A stretch of DNA of 64,000 bases from a virus. Where the stretch lies: positions 62,001 to 126,000 of the IMG/VR virus record IMGVR_UViG_3300042894_006198, one strand, 5' to 3'. Positions 10,784 to 20,105 of the stretch are shown piece by piece. The notes beneath the pieces were generated by a model that was given only the letters and a program-made list of their open reading frames with translations, searched no databases and was not told where the DNA came from. Each line of letters starts with the position of its first letter. Within the stretch, counting starts at the first letter, position 1. Position numbers and translations under genes: made by a program.

Positions 10784-11662
10784 ATGACATATAATACTGA
10801 TGGTTTAATTCAAGCTAGTGATTATAATACACGAGAAACGATAATCGACGGTATTTGGGGACCAGGCAGCGGTAGTCGTGGATGGGGCCAATCTTCATTA
10901 TCATCAGTAAATCAATTTGACATTGTCACCGCAGGACCAAGTGGTTCTCCTGTAGAATGGGCAAAACTTATACAAACGTTAAACTATATATCAGTACATG
11001 AAAATGGTACAAACACAGGTATTACTCCACCAATGACAGGTGATTTAATTACATGGTTAAGTGCTTTCGATGGACAAATGAATACATTGTGTGATGTAGG
11101 GGCAACAAACAATCGTTTTGGTACATATGCTGCTTTTAATGACCAAGGAGAAATAGCAGGTACACATTCTTCAGCATGGGGAAGTGGTTCTTCATCTATT
11201 ACAAATATCGCATCAGTTAGTTGGGGCAGTGTTGACCAAGCAAGATATTTTTTTAATGCAGGTGGTCGTATTAACATAAACATTTCATATAGTGGAGGTA
11301 GCGGTAGTCCTCAGGACAATAATTGGTCAACAGTTTGTAGCAATGCAGGTACCATGTGGGTACAAGCAATTTCAGTTGGTGGCACTGCATCAGGTTCATA
11401 TGGATATTATGGTAGTGCAGGAAGAATGTACAGTGCAAATGGAACGGGGAGTTATAGTTCAAATACATTGACAGTCGATGTGAGTGGTCAAGGTACATCA
11501 TCATTGACGTTTACTACAACATTTACCGATAATCATAATAACATATGGTTTGACCAAGTTACAGGAACTTTTCGCATTGGTATAACAGTTCGTCGCCCCA
11601 CGACAAATGGACCAATCACAGATACTTGGGGTATTGCATCAGTGAGCGTTCCTAATTTTTAA
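10784..11662 (+). CDS. Putative tail protein, 292 aa, Gly/Ser-rich
   Basis: It follows the fibre gene by 10 nt in the same direction. The N-terminal region has the pattern G-L-I-Q-A-S-D-Y-N, then I-W-G-P-G-S-G-S-R-G-W-G-Q. The C-terminal half has many Gly, Ser and Thr and aromatic residues and is rich in predicted beta strand. No enzymatic motif is visible. Proteins of this type next to fibre genes in T4-like phages are usually small structural or fibre-tip proteins, and that is the basis for the call. It could instead be a fibre assembly or receptor-binding accessory protein. Confidence 0.55.
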   Translation: MTYNTDGLIQASDYNTRETIIDGIWGPGSGSRGWGQSSLSSVNQFDIVTAGPSGSPVEWAKLIQTLNYISVHENGTNTGITPPMTGDLITWLSAFDGQMNTLCDVGATNNRFGTYAAFNDQGEIAGTHSSAWGSGSSSITNIASVSWGSVDQARYFFNAGGRININISYSGGSGSPQDNNWSTVCSNAGTMWVQAISVGGTASGSYGYYGSAGRMYSANGTGSYSSNTLTVDVSGQGTSSLTFTTTFTDNHNNIWFDQVTGTFRIGITVRRPTTNGPITDTWGIASVSVPNF

Positions 11663-11689
11663 AAATAATTTTTATGCCTAGCAATTAAG

Positions 11690-11696
11690 TTAAATA
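11690..11696 (+). promoter_or_regulatory. Late-type promoter TTAAATA, 5 nt before ATG
   Basis: TTAAATA is followed by exactly 5 nt and then the ATG at 11702. There is no Shine-Dalgarno. One of nine starts in the window with this arrangement. Confidence 0.45.
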
Positions 11697-11701
11697 ATTG
11701 C

Positions 11702-12010
11702 ATGGACACAAAAGAAATTATTCAGACAGTTAAGTATCGTTATGACCAACGATTACACAAAAATTTACTAGAAGAAAGATACAAAAACAAGTTACTTGTT
11801 ATCAATCAAACAGGTTATTGGTTTGCAAGTCAACAACTTATATCTTTTTTATCAATTGAGGCATTAGGCGAACAAGTTTATATTCAAGATGAATATAAAA
11901 ATATTATTTTAGTAAATCGCCAAGAACTACTAAGTGTTCTTATTGAAACGTATCGTACTGCCATGAAGCAATGGGCAATTGAACTTGAAGAATTAAAACA
12001 AGTACGATGA
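11702..12010 (+). CDS. Hypothetical protein, 102 aa
   Basis: Predicted mostly helical, with charged Lys/Glu residues at both ends and a central hydrophobic stretch around I-S-F-L-S-I-E-A-L-G. It overlaps the next gene by 4 nt, so it is probably co-transcribed and translationally coupled with the glycosyltransferase-like genes. Its position between fibre genes and modification genes would fit a small adaptor or assembly factor, but nothing in the sequence identifies a function. The start is set by a late-type promoter motif 5 nt upstream. Confidence 0.5.
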   Translation: MDTKEIIQTVKYRYDQRLHKNLLEERYKNKLLVINQTGYWFASQQLISFLSIEALGEQVYIQDEYKNIILVNRQELLSVLIETYRTAMKQWAIELEELKQVR

Positions 12011-12801
12011 ATCGTGGAATAGTTATTATAGCATTTGATACAGAATATCTTGAATATACAAAAATTGCAAGATTTTGTGCTAAACGTGCTAAAGAATTTT
12101 TAAAATTACCAATCACGTTAATTACGGACAAAGAATTCATTGATCCTAATGTAGACAATGTCATTTATACCAATAATGAAAGATATCAACATCGTACGTT
12201 TGGTACTGATTTACAAAAATGGCGTAATTTTAATCGTGCCGATGTGTACGATCTTAGCCCTTATGACCATACTTTATTAATTGATTGTGATTATGTTATT
12301 AATAGTGATCAATTAAATTCTTTGTGGGATTTAGATAAAAGTTTTCTTTGTCATGGTACAACAGCAGGAGTGACAAAATTTAGTAATAGTTTGATTGAAT
12401 CTTTAGGTCAATATGAATTAAACATGTGTTGGGCAACAGTTGTTATGTTTAAAAAAGATCAATTCAGTAAATCAATTTTTCACATGTGGAAAATGATACA
12501 GCAAAATTACATTTATTATGCAGCATTATTCAAATTTAATAATCAACTTTACAGAAATGATTATGCTTTAACCATTGCTTTAAATACTATGACGGGTCAC
12601 TTAGGATATGACGAGTTTTTAATTAAATACCCACTTATTAACATCTTTACTGATGTTGAAGTCAAACGTAATGAAGATGAATTTGAGTTTTATTATCAAA
12701 AAATGGTTGCTAGCACTCTCCGTCCTTACCGTGTAAAATTGTCAAACACTGATTTTCATTGTATGAACAAAAAAAGTTTATTGGAATTTATTAATGGATA
12801 A
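12007..12801 (+). CDS. Glycosyltransferase-like protein (GT-A fold, DxD)
   Basis: 264 residues. It starts G-I-V-I-I-A-F-D-T-E-Y, a strand that usually opens a nucleotide-sugar binding fold. It then carries L-L-I-D-C-D-Y-V-I-N near residue 95, a D-x-D-type metal/nucleotide-sugar motif, followed by hydrophobic and aromatic patches. This pattern is typical of retaining GT-A enzymes of the GT8-like type found in T4-like phages. Donor and acceptor are unknown; phage DNA, virion protein or host glycan are all possible. It overlaps both neighbours by a few bases and is a close structural partner of the next gene, so they probably act together. Confidence 0.55.
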   Translation: MNRGIVIIAFDTEYLEYTKIARFCAKRAKEFLKLPITLITDKEFIDPNVDNVIYTNNERYQHRTFGTDLQKWRNFNRADVYDLSPYDHTLLIDCDYVINSDQLNSLWDLDKSFLCHGTTAGVTKFSNSLIESLGQYELNMCWATVVMFKKDQFSKSIFHMWKMIQQNYIYYAALFKFNNQLYRNDYALTIALNTMTGHLGYDEFLIKYPLINIFTDVEVKRNEDEFEFYYQKMVASTLRPYRVKLSNTDFHCMNKKSLLEFING

Positions 12802-13609
12802 AGGCATTGTTATTGTAGCACAAAATAATACCACTACAGATTATGTAGCTTGTGCTAGGGTATTAGCAAAAAGTATTAAAAAAACGAACCCTAATTTATC
12901 AGTGTCAGTTATAACAAATAATATTAGTGAAGCCGATCATCCTATATTCGATTATATTATACCATTCCCATATGAAAATACTTCAACTGAAGAATGGAAA
13001 TTATCATATGATTGGCAAGTATATGAAGCTAGTCCATATGATGAGACTATAAAAATCGAAAGTGATGTATTAATTACAAGAGATATTTCAGATTGGTGGG
13101 AAATTTGTGGATCACGACAATTAGTAATAGCACAAGGGTGCATGGATTATAAAAATAAAGATTCAACTTCTAGGTTTTATCGTAATTTTTTTGACAAAAA
13201 TGAATTACCTGATGTGTATAATGGTTTGGTATATTTTAATAAAACAGACTTAGTTCAAAAATTTTTTATGATTATTAAAGATATCTATACTAATTGGGAA
13301 CAATACAGAGATGCATTAGCGTATTGTGCATCTAGTGAAACACCAACTAATGATATTGCTTATGCAATAGCCACCAATATTATTGGTGAAGAAAATGCAT
13401 TATTACCAAAATCTGTCAATCCTTTAAAATGGGTTCATATGAAACCAAGAATAATTAATGTAATGAGTAATGATTGGACAAGAGAATGTTTTTTTGAAAT
13501 ATTAAAGTGCGGACAAGTAAGGATTAATAGTTATACGCAATACTACCCAATTCATTATGTTTATAAAGATTTAGCTAAAAAGTTTGAAAAATATTATGAC
13601 AACGATTGA
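12794..13609 (+). CDS. Glycosyltransferase-like protein, second copy
   Basis: 271 residues with the same opening as the preceding protein (G-I-V-I-V-A-Q-N) and a sugar-nucleotide-like motif I-K-I-E-S-D-V-L-I-T near residue 93, where E-S-D replaces D-C-D. It contains many aromatic residues, and the second half (V-Y-N-G-L-V-Y-F-N-K-T) matches the acceptor side of GT-A folds. The two genes overlap by 8 nt, suggesting tandem duplication and coupled translation. The substituted DxD could weaken metal binding, so activity is less certain than for the first copy. Confidence 0.5.
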   Translation: MDKGIVIVAQNNTTTDYVACARVLAKSIKKTNPNLSVSVITNNISEADHPIFDYIIPFPYENTSTEEWKLSYDWQVYEASPYDETIKIESDVLITRDISDWWEICGSRQLVIAQGCMDYKNKDSTSRFYRNFFDKNELPDVYNGLVYFNKTDLVQKFFMIIKDIYTNWEQYRDALAYCASSETPTNDIAYAIATNIIGEENALLPKSVNPLKWVHMKPRIINVMSNDWTRECFFEILKCGQVRINSYTQYYPIHYVYKDLAKKFEKYYDND

Positions 13610-13952
13610 AGATATTATAAAAGCGTTTGCGTTATTAAAAGATACTCAGCCAATTACTTACGAGTACAGATTGTACTATGATGAAACCAATGGGTTACCA
13701 ATAAAATATTCAGTCGAAAAAGAGTACGGATCTTATATTACAATTAGCAAAAAAGATTATGATATAGCTAGTTTTTTAGTGCGAGTGGTAAATGGCAGAT
13801 TGATACATCCTGTTCACCCACGTTTTTTAATTATGCATGAATCAACAGGTGGATTTACTGTAGATCCGTATGATTGGACAGTATTAGTTGATCCTGAAGA
13901 ACCACATATCTTTATCGATAGCGTAAAGGTAGAAGACATTCAGAATGAGTGA
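13596..13952 (+). CDS. Hypothetical protein, 118 aa
   Basis: I chose the ATG at 13596 over an upstream TTG at 13584. It overlaps the preceding gene by 14 nt and the following gene by 8 nt, so it belongs to the modification operon. The protein is acidic with alternating Tyr/Asp/Val segments (Y-E-Y-R-L-Y-Y-D-E-T) and a proline-rich middle (H-P-V-H-P-R-F-L). No catalytic motif or membrane segment is visible. Role unknown. Confidence 0.5.
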   Translation: MTTIEDIIKAFALLKDTQPITYEYRLYYDETNGLPIKYSVEKEYGSYITISKKDYDIASFLVRVVNGRLIHPVHPRFLIMHESTGGFTVDPYDWTVLVDPEEPHIFIDSVKVEDIQNE

Positions 13953-14874
13953 ATCGATAATTGATGTTGCAGATTTAGATGTTATATACTTAAGCTATGA
14001 TGAACCACAAAAAGAAGAATTTTGGCTTAAGATTAAACATATGGTTCATTGGGCAAAACGTGTCGATAATGTTTATGGCAGTGATGCGGCTCATAAAGCA
14101 GCAGCCATAGTCAGCGAAACTGAAAGGTTTATTCTTATTGATGGTGATAATTTGCCTCACGAAGATTTTTTCAATCTACAGTTTACCATAGACGAATATA
14201 ATCACCAAGCACAATTTAGATGGCGAGCAAAAAACCATGTTAATAATTTATACTATGGTAATGGTGGTTTAAGTTCATGGACACGTGACTTTGTTCTTAA
14301 TATGAAAACACATGAAAATAGTTTAGGTGATACACGAACAAATATAGAATTTTGTTTTGATCCGTTATATTGGCCTATGCATGATTGCTATAGTACAACT
14401 TATATTAATTATACACCTAAGCAAGCATGGCGAGCAGGGTTTCGTGAAGGTGTAAAATTGTGTACACGTGGTGGTGAAATCCCCCCATCACCTAAAGAGT
14501 TTATTGAATACCTATGGCCTAAAAACTTAAAAAATTTATCAATATGGTATAACCTAGGTCGAGATGTTGAAAATGGTTGGTGGGCAATGTATGGTGCACG
14601 TATGGGTACCTATTACTTAATGTTAAGAGATTGGGATCATACATTAGTTCGTGATTTTAAATATTTAGATGAGCTATGGGTTGAAACAGCTTATTCAACT
14701 GAAGAAGATTGCATACGATTGGGTGAGATATTAAAACATGATCTCGGAATCGATATTGTTGAATTTAATGCAAAACAAAGTAAATTTTTTAAAGATTATA
14801 TTAGTAACAATTGGTTTAATCGTGGATGCATGGTAAAAGAAATTGATGTTATAAGAGAATTGGAGGGATGGTAA
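13945..14874 (+). CDS. GT-like protein with DGDN motif
   Basis: 309 residues. The N-terminal half has V-I-Y-L-S-Y-D-E-P, then a stretch with A-H-K-A-A-A (near residue 50) and F-I-L-I-D-G-D-N-L-P (near residue 70). This order (G/S-x-A-H-K-A-A then D-x-D) is typical of GT-A-type glycosyltransferases in large phages. The C-terminal half is Trp/Tyr-rich (W-R-A-G-F-R-E-G-V-K-L). The whole protein aligns segment by segment with residues 568-795 of the large repeat protein at 20118, where the D-G-D-N is lost. Likely the active member of the pair; substrate unknown. Confidence 0.5.
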   Translation: MSESIIDVADLDVIYLSYDEPQKEEFWLKIKHMVHWAKRVDNVYGSDAAHKAAAIVSETERFILIDGDNLPHEDFFNLQFTIDEYNHQAQFRWRAKNHVNNLYYGNGGLSSWTRDFVLNMKTHENSLGDTRTNIEFCFDPLYWPMHDCYSTTYINYTPKQAWRAGFREGVKLCTRGGEIPPSPKEFIEYLWPKNLKNLSIWYNLGRDVENGWWAMYGARMGTYYLMLRDWDHTLVRDFKYLDELWVETAYSTEEDCIRLGEILKHDLGIDIVEFNAKQSKFFKDYISNNWFNRGCMVKEIDVIRELEGW

Positions 14875-15569
14875 TGCATCATCGTATATGTATCATAGGC
14901 ATCCCACGATGCGGAAGCCAATATGCTGTAGAATTAATCAAGCACAATGTAAAACACAACTTTTTTGATTTGGTTGAGCCATATACACATAGTTTGCCAC
15001 AAATAAATATTGACGAAAACAAACAGCTTTTTATTGAACCTACTCAATTTAACATTGATTCACATGAGGAAAGAATAAAATATACAAGTCGTATGCTTAA
15101 AGAAGGAGATCAAAATCAACCTCTTATTATGCGATTGTTTTTAGTTTATGAAATTGAAAAAATGTTATTTGATGTAATATCAGATGTACAAAATTGTAAC
15201 TTTCAATTTGTTATATTAAGAAGAAAAAATATTGAACATCAAATATTAAGTATGGGAATAGCTGATGCTAGAAACCAATACACTTTATTTCATCACGACA
15301 AATATCCAACTGAACCTGTGATGGTTACAAATTATAAGTTAATGTCTTGGTTGTATAGAAATCATCTAATGTTTGAACAACGTGTTACTGAAAATGATAT
15401 TGAAGGTATACCGTTAACCTATGAAACCGCTGTAGAAGATTTAGCCAAAGTATTAGATCAACCCATAAATATTTGTTTACCAATCAAAAAACAAATCGTT
15501 ACTGATCCTTATGATCAAATTATTAACAAAGATGAAGTAAAAGCATTCATTCAAAGTTTAATTAAATGA
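14874..15569 (+). CDS. Sulfotransferase-like P-loop protein
   Basis: The start is the ATG at 14874, overlapping the previous stop as TAATG: a GGAGG box lies 7 nt upstream of it but only 1 nt from the alternative ATG at 14868. The N-terminal I-C-I-I-G-I-P-R-C-G-S-Q resembles the 5'-phosphosulfate loop of PAPS-dependent sulfotransferases. F-V-I-L-R-R-K-N-I-E-H-Q-I-L-S resembles the 3'-phosphate site. Length (231 aa) is normal for the short phage/bacterial versions. Such enzymes put sulfate on sugars or tyrosines. Within this cassette the acceptor could be the glycan made by the neighbouring transferases. The assignment rests on these two motifs. Confidence 0.55.
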   Translation: MHHRICIIGIPRCGSQYAVELIKHNVKHNFFDLVEPYTHSLPQINIDENKQLFIEPTQFNIDSHEERIKYTSRMLKEGDQNQPLIMRLFLVYEIEKMLFDVISDVQNCNFQFVILRRKNIEHQILSMGIADARNQYTLFHHDKYPTEPVMVTNYKLMSWLYRNHLMFEQRVTENDIEGIPLTYETAVEDLAKVLDQPINICLPIKKQIVTDPYDQIINKDEVKAFIQSLIK

Positions 15570-16519
15570 CCAAAAAGTATATTAAGTTAGTACACAATAA
15601 CCCTGATCATGAAAATTGGTTTGTGGTAAATTGGTGTATAGGTAATACATGCAACTATAGCTGCAGCTATTGTCCAAGTGGTTTACATGATGGTAGTAAA
15701 GCATGGCCTGATCCAAACACCGTTAAACAATTTATAGCACGTCTTGCTGAACAAACATTTCCTAAAAATCTTTATTTTGAATTTACAGGTGGAGAAGTTA
15801 CTCTATGGAAATACTTTACTGATATTTGCCAATTCTGTAAAGATCTTAATATTAAGATTGGCTTGATCAGTAATGGCAGCAGAACTATACGCTATTGGGA
15901 AGAAAATAAACATTACTTTGATCATATTTGTTTGTCATATCATCCTGAAGAAGCTAACTCAGAACACTTTGTCAATGTTGTAAAAACTGTGCACAAAGAG
16001 TTGCGAACTCATGTTAATATTATGATGAGTCCTGAAAAGTTTGACGAGTGTTATATTTTAGCTACTAAAATAAAAGAATTAGGTGATTTAAGCATTGCTT
16101 TACAGCCGTTGATACATGATTTTGGTGATACGCTATATGAATATACACCTGCTCAACATACTATTTTTGACAAGCAACACGAATTAATTGTAAAGCACAT
16201 TAAGTATACTAAAGACTTTCCATATTATCGTGGAGCTATGAGAAAAGTTTTTGAAGATGGCACATCAGAACCCATGTCAGCACAACGGTTTATCAACGAT
16301 AAAACAAACAATTGGCGAGATTGGGATTGTTATGCAGGGGTTGAACAAATTGTAGTAGATATGGATGGTCGTATTTTTAGAGGATGGTGTAAGGAAGGTG
16401 GATCGATAGGGCAAATCAATGATCCTAAATTAATGATACCTCAAGACCCAATCATTTGTAGCAAAACTATGTGCCATTGTAATTTTGATATTATGGCTAC
16501 TAAAGAATTAGTGGAATGA
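15566..16519 (+). CDS. Radical SAM protein, C-terminal auxiliary Fe-S domain
   Basis: 317 residues. C29-x3-C33-x2-C36 is the radical SAM cluster motif; T-G-G-E-V near residue 75 is the SAM-binding GGE motif. The last 70 residues carry W-R-D-W-D-C-Y-A-G-V-E, D-M-D-G-R-I-F-R-G-W-C and C-x4-C-H-C, which look like a SPASM/twitch-type auxiliary cluster domain. Enzymes with this layout often modify peptides or proteins. ATGA overlap with the sulfotransferase-like gene indicates coupling. The same auxiliary domain is N-terminal in the minus-strand gene at 19016-20071. Confidence 0.75.
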   Translation: MTKKYIKLVHNNPDHENWFVVNWCIGNTCNYSCSYCPSGLHDGSKAWPDPNTVKQFIARLAEQTFPKNLYFEFTGGEVTLWKYFTDICQFCKDLNIKIGLISNGSRTIRYWEENKHYFDHICLSYHPEEANSEHFVNVVKTVHKELRTHVNIMMSPEKFDECYILATKIKELGDLSIALQPLIHDFGDTLYEYTPAQHTIFDKQHELIVKHIKYTKDFPYYRGAMRKVFEDGTSEPMSAQRFINDKTNNWRDWDCYAGVEQIVVDMDGRIFRGWCKEGGSIGQINDPKLMIPQDPIICSKTMCHCNFDIMATKELVE

Positions 16520-17664
16520 GTAAATTTTGTATTTTACCATGGATTAATCTGACGATTGACGTTAATGGTAGCACAAGACCATGTTGTCGTTTTGAACAAC
16601 CACAACATCAAAATAAACACAAATTACCTTTCATTATGCAAGATAGGTTAGATAAGGTTTATAACAATGACAGTTGGCAACAATTACGCCAAGCATTTTT
16701 AAATGGTGAAAAACCAACGGAGTGTCGTTCATGTTGGGATGACGAAAAAAGTGGTATACCAAGCTATAGAGAAGTATTTGTACAATCAAAATTTGTGGAC
16801 GTAAGTAAAGTTGATGTAAATTCTTTAACTGTAGAAGCACCATTAACATTAGATTTAAAACTTAACAATGTATGCAATTTAAAATGTAGAATATGTAGTC
16901 CACAACAATCATCAACCTATGCTAAAGAATTTAAACTGTTATATAATATTACCTACCCTAATGCTGATTATTATCCACAAGATAAAATAACTAATACTCA
17001 ACACGAAGAAGTTATAGCAAAATGGGGAGAAACTGTTCAACATATTGAAATGTCAGGTGGCGAACCCATGAATAGCCCCGAAAATGTAAAAGTGTTAAAA
17101 TTAATTAATGAAAAAAGTGATCTTAAAAATAAAACTATACTAATTAATACAAATGTTACAAAATGGAATAAACAGCTAATTGATTATCTTACCATGTTCA
17201 AAAAATCTATTATTTGTTTAAGTGTCGATGATTTATACGATAGACAAGAATACCACAGATTCCCTAGTAAATGGGACAATATTATTGAAAATATTGATAA
17301 ATTTATAGCATTACGTGATGAATTCCCTAATGTAGAGTTATTATTGTTTTGCACAGTAAGCAACTTTAACGTATATTATGTTCCTGAATATAAAGTATGG
17401 GCTGATAGTAAAAAATTACCTGTACATTGGAACATGTTACATTCTAACCCAAAATATTGTATACATAATTTACCAACATTAGCAAAGTCAAGAGTAAAAG
17501 ATAAACTAACAGATTTTCCTGATATTGTAAACTTTATGATGTTGCCACAAGAAGATGAACATTGGCAAGAATTTATTGATGAGTTAGAAATTCTTGATGA
17601 GCATCGTGGACAGAATTTTGATGAAACATTTGCTGAGTGGAGCGAAATAATTGGTAGGTATTAA
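16516..17664 (+). CDS. Radical SAM protein, N-terminal twitch domain
   Basis: 382 residues. The N-terminus (F-C-I-L-P-W-I-N-L, D-V-N-G, R-P-C-C-R at residues 4-25, and C70-x2-C73) matches the N-terminal twitch domain I know from 'twitch domain-containing radical SAM proteins'. The core cluster motif is C120-x3-C124-x2-C127, with S-G-G-E-P at about residue 185. ATGA overlap with the preceding radical SAM gene suggests co-translation. The reaction is unknown. It ends 4 bases inside the oppositely oriented gene at 17661. Confidence 0.75.
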   Translation: MSKFCILPWINLTIDVNGSTRPCCRFEQPQHQNKHKLPFIMQDRLDKVYNNDSWQQLRQAFLNGEKPTECRSCWDDEKSGIPSYREVFVQSKFVDVSKVDVNSLTVEAPLTLDLKLNNVCNLKCRICSPQQSSTYAKEFKLLYNITYPNADYYPQDKITNTQHEEVIAKWGETVQHIEMSGGEPMNSPENVKVLKLINEKSDLKNKTILINTNVTKWNKQLIDYLTMFKKSIICLSVDDLYDRQEYHRFPSKWDNIIENIDKFIALRDEFPNVELLLFCTVSNFNVYYVPEYKVWADSKKLPVHWNMLHSNPKYCIHNLPTLAKSRVKDKLTDFPDIVNFMMLPQEDEHWQEFIDELEILDEHRGQNFDETFAEWSEIIGRY

Positions 17665-19019
17665 CCATCTAACCAAACTTTAAATTCAGGAAATGTTTTA
17701 AGAAAATTAGTATTTCTTCTATCATCTAATTCAGTAAAAAATACAAAAACTTCCTCACCCTTATCGAACATGTTAAAGATATTTTGGTTCTTTTTAATTG
17801 CGTCTTGTGTTTGTTTTAAAAAGAAAAGAAATTCTTTCCATACATTAATAACTGATTGCCCTTCAAATTGTGGATCATTAATAAGTTCATTAAAGATTTG
17901 CAATGGTTGATCAAGATATGCTGCATATTCTCTAGGTGCAATAGTTGGACTTTGTTCTTTAGGCCAAGTTACAATATTACGATGAATATCAATAGGGTAA
18001 TATTTTTTACAACATGCTGCAAAATATTCAACATACTTATAAAATGATGGCAATCCTAACAAGTTTAAACATGGCATAAAATTGATTTTGACTAAGTCAG
18101 GTTTTGAAAGTAAGGTTTCTAAATTGTTTTTAAATCGATCCCATTTTACACCGTAGCGAATATATTCTAATTCTTCGCCAATATTTTCACCGCTTACTTG
18201 TACAATGACATTAAAGTATTGATTTAATATAGGTAAATAATTTAAAAACTTATTAAAATAAGATGGTGGCGTATTCATGTTGGTTGTAATGCATAACTCA
18301 ATTTTATCAACAGTGGTATCGTTTGACAAATTAATTGTAGGTTCACGCACTGTATTGCTATGAATTTCAATAAGTTTATCTAAACATTCATATAATAAAT
18401 CAGTTATTAACGGTTCGCCACCTATAAAACCAAACCTAGTTAAATGTTTAATGCCTGTTGTTTTATACCATTCCCAAAATAATTTTTCAGCTTCTTTTTT
18501 ACGTTCGCCCAATTGACTTGTATCTCTTGTCATAGGTATATTATATTTTTTCTTTTCTGCATACCATTGTGTACTATAATGTTCGCTACAGTAAGTACAT
18601 TTTGCGTCACATGTATTATTCAAAACTATTTCAATAATACTAGCATACGTGCTACGGGTAAGATTTGGAATGTTTTTTAGATCCTCTTTGTTTTGTGGCT
18701 CAAATCCTGTATTACGTTCCATATATTTTTCAAACATGTAATCATTTCTAGAGCTTTCAAACCCCTTATTTTCAAGTTGCCAACATGTATGACAATCATT
18801 ATGTTGCACGTTTGATAATAAGCTTTTACGTCTTTCTACATGTTCAGGTAGATTACTAAACAAATCTTGCCCTAATGATTTGCACATTTCATCTGTAATA
18901 CGTGTGCGTTTTAATGTTCTGCAGCAATAAGTAAAACTTGGTTCACTTATATAAAACATGAGATAATCCCAAGCATAACGACACAATGTGTCAGGACGTT
19001 GAGGATAAATGGGAATCAT
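17661..19019 (-). CDS. Radical SAM protein, twitch type, minus strand
   Basis: 452 residues. N-terminal cysteines C13, C32-C33, C76 and C79 form a twitch-like auxiliary domain (F-T-Y-C-C-R, D-C-H-T-C-W). The core has C137-x3-C141-x2-C144 and G-G-E-P near residue 200. It is encoded opposite to the previous two genes and overlaps the downstream minus-strand gene start by 4 nt (ATGA-type), so the two minus-strand radical SAM genes form their own short operon. The long C-terminal region is helical and without further cysteine clusters. Substrate unknown. Confidence 0.75.
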   Translation of the reverse strand: MIPIYPQRPDTLCRYAWDYLMFYISEPSFTYCCRTLKRTRITDEMCKSLGQDLFSNLPEHVERRKSLLSNVQHNDCHTCWQLENKGFESSRNDYMFEKYMERNTGFEPQNKEDLKNIPNLTRSTYASIIEIVLNNTCDAKCTYCSEHYSTQWYAEKKKYNIPMTRDTSQLGERKKEAEKLFWEWYKTTGIKHLTRFGFIGGEPLITDLLYECLDKLIEIHSNTVREPTINLSNDTTVDKIELCITTNMNTPPSYFNKFLNYLPILNQYFNVIVQVSGENIGEELEYIRYGVKWDRFKNNLETLLSKPDLVKINFMPCLNLLGLPSFYKYVEYFAACCKKYYPIDIHRNIVTWPKEQSPTIAPREYAAYLDQPLQIFNELINDPQFEGQSVINVWKEFLFFLKQTQDAIKKNQNIFNMFDKGEEVFVFFTELDDRRNTNFLKTFPEFKVWLDG

Positions 19020-20071
19020 TTACGGTCACCAAATAATACGTAATGTTCAGGTGCGTATCCTTCCATAATTTCAGCACCACTATCATCTTCAGGTATAGAA
19101 AACTTATTATTCATGCTACCCCGTATAGGAACAATTGCCCATGTACATAATTCTTTGAACATAGGTATTTGTTTTAATTCTTCTTCCAAACTTAATGTTT
19201 CCTCGACGTATTGTGGTGGCATCATAAATTTTACTTCTAGGTGACCTATGTTCTGATTATTGTTTTTTACTTTTTCATCTGTGATAGCTTCTACTACTTT
19301 TACAAATTTTGCACGATCATAAAATTCAAAGTGCACTGATAAGTTCAAATTGCCATAATGAATAATTTCACGATAGTATTCAGGTTTACGTGAGCCATTA
19401 CTATGTAAGCTTATATGATGACCAAAAGCGTTTAAATATCGTAACCAATCTAAAAAGTCTTTATTGGTAGTAGGTTCACCACCACTTATAATAAAGTTTA
19501 CACTTTCACCGTTCATGAATTTTTCTTCAAGTAAATTTGTAGCTTTAATTAAGTCAGCTAATGGTTTATGTGGGTCAGTATTATTGTGTATCCAAGGCCA
19601 ACAGTACGAACAATCATAATTACATCTTCTACCAATTTCCCAATAAATTTGTTTTTGGCTGCTTGCATGAGTACGTTCCATAGCAACAAATTCATTCATG
19701 GTTGGTTTATTTTTTTCCATGATAGTTGGTAATTCTTGACTTTGGCGCAGTAAAATGATTTGTTTTTCATTAACTGCTTTGGGGATAAACAAGTCTGCCC
19801 CACAACTACATACGTTTTTTGTACAATCAATCCATTCTGTAGGTACGTCAAATGTGTCCCATACACTGCCTAGTTTACCACCTACACGGCAACTTGCTGT
19901 CCATACGCCACCATCCATATCGATGAATAAGCTATCAACACCTGCGCCACATTTCCACCCTGTTAAGTAGTTTAGTTTTGCGCCAACAAGTTCATCTGTA
20001 CTCCAATCTCTCCAATGACCCATTTCATTATAGGTTCGTATAGGTTTTCCCGCTGTTTTGTGTAATGTCAT
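19016..20071 (-). CDS. Radical SAM protein with N-terminal auxiliary Fe-S domain
   Basis: I start it at the ATG at 20071, because an exact TATAAATA late promoter lies between this ATG and an upstream one at 20095. 351 residues. Residues 18-100 carry W-R-D-W, C41-G-A-G-V, D-M-D-G-G-V-W-T-A-S-C61, C83, C88-x-C90. This is the same motif series as the C-terminal domain of the radical SAM protein at 15566. The core follows with C150-x3-C154-x2-C157 and S-G-G-E-P near residue 195. The relative order of the two domains is therefore swapped. Likely a peptide or protein modifying enzyme; partner unknown. Confidence 0.75.
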   Translation of the reverse strand: MTLHKTAGKPIRTYNEMGHWRDWSTDELVGAKLNYLTGWKCGAGVDSLFIDMDGGVWTASCRVGGKLGSVWDTFDVPTEWIDCTKNVCSCGADLFIPKAVNEKQIILLRQSQELPTIMEKNKPTMNEFVAMERTHASSQKQIYWEIGRRCNYDCSYCWPWIHNNTDPHKPLADLIKATNLLEEKFMNGESVNFIISGGEPTTNKDFLDWLRYLNAFGHHISLHSNGSRKPEYYREIIHYGNLNLSVHFEFYDRAKFVKVVEAITDEKVKNNNQNIGHLEVKFMMPPQYVEETLSLEEELKQIPMFKELCTWAIVPIRGSMNNKFSIPEDDSGAEIMEGYAPEHYVLFGDRK

Positions 20072-20079
20072 AGTAGGAT

Positions 20080-20087
20080 TATTTATA
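20080..20087 (-). promoter_or_regulatory. T4-late promoter TATAAATA, minus strand
   Basis: Exact match to the T4 late consensus, reading leftward, 8 nt before the ATG at 20071. With the plus-strand motif at 20106 it forms a back-to-back late promoter pair for the two divergent transcripts. Confidence 0.55.
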
Positions 20088-20105
20088 AAGAACAATGTTT
20101 GTTAC

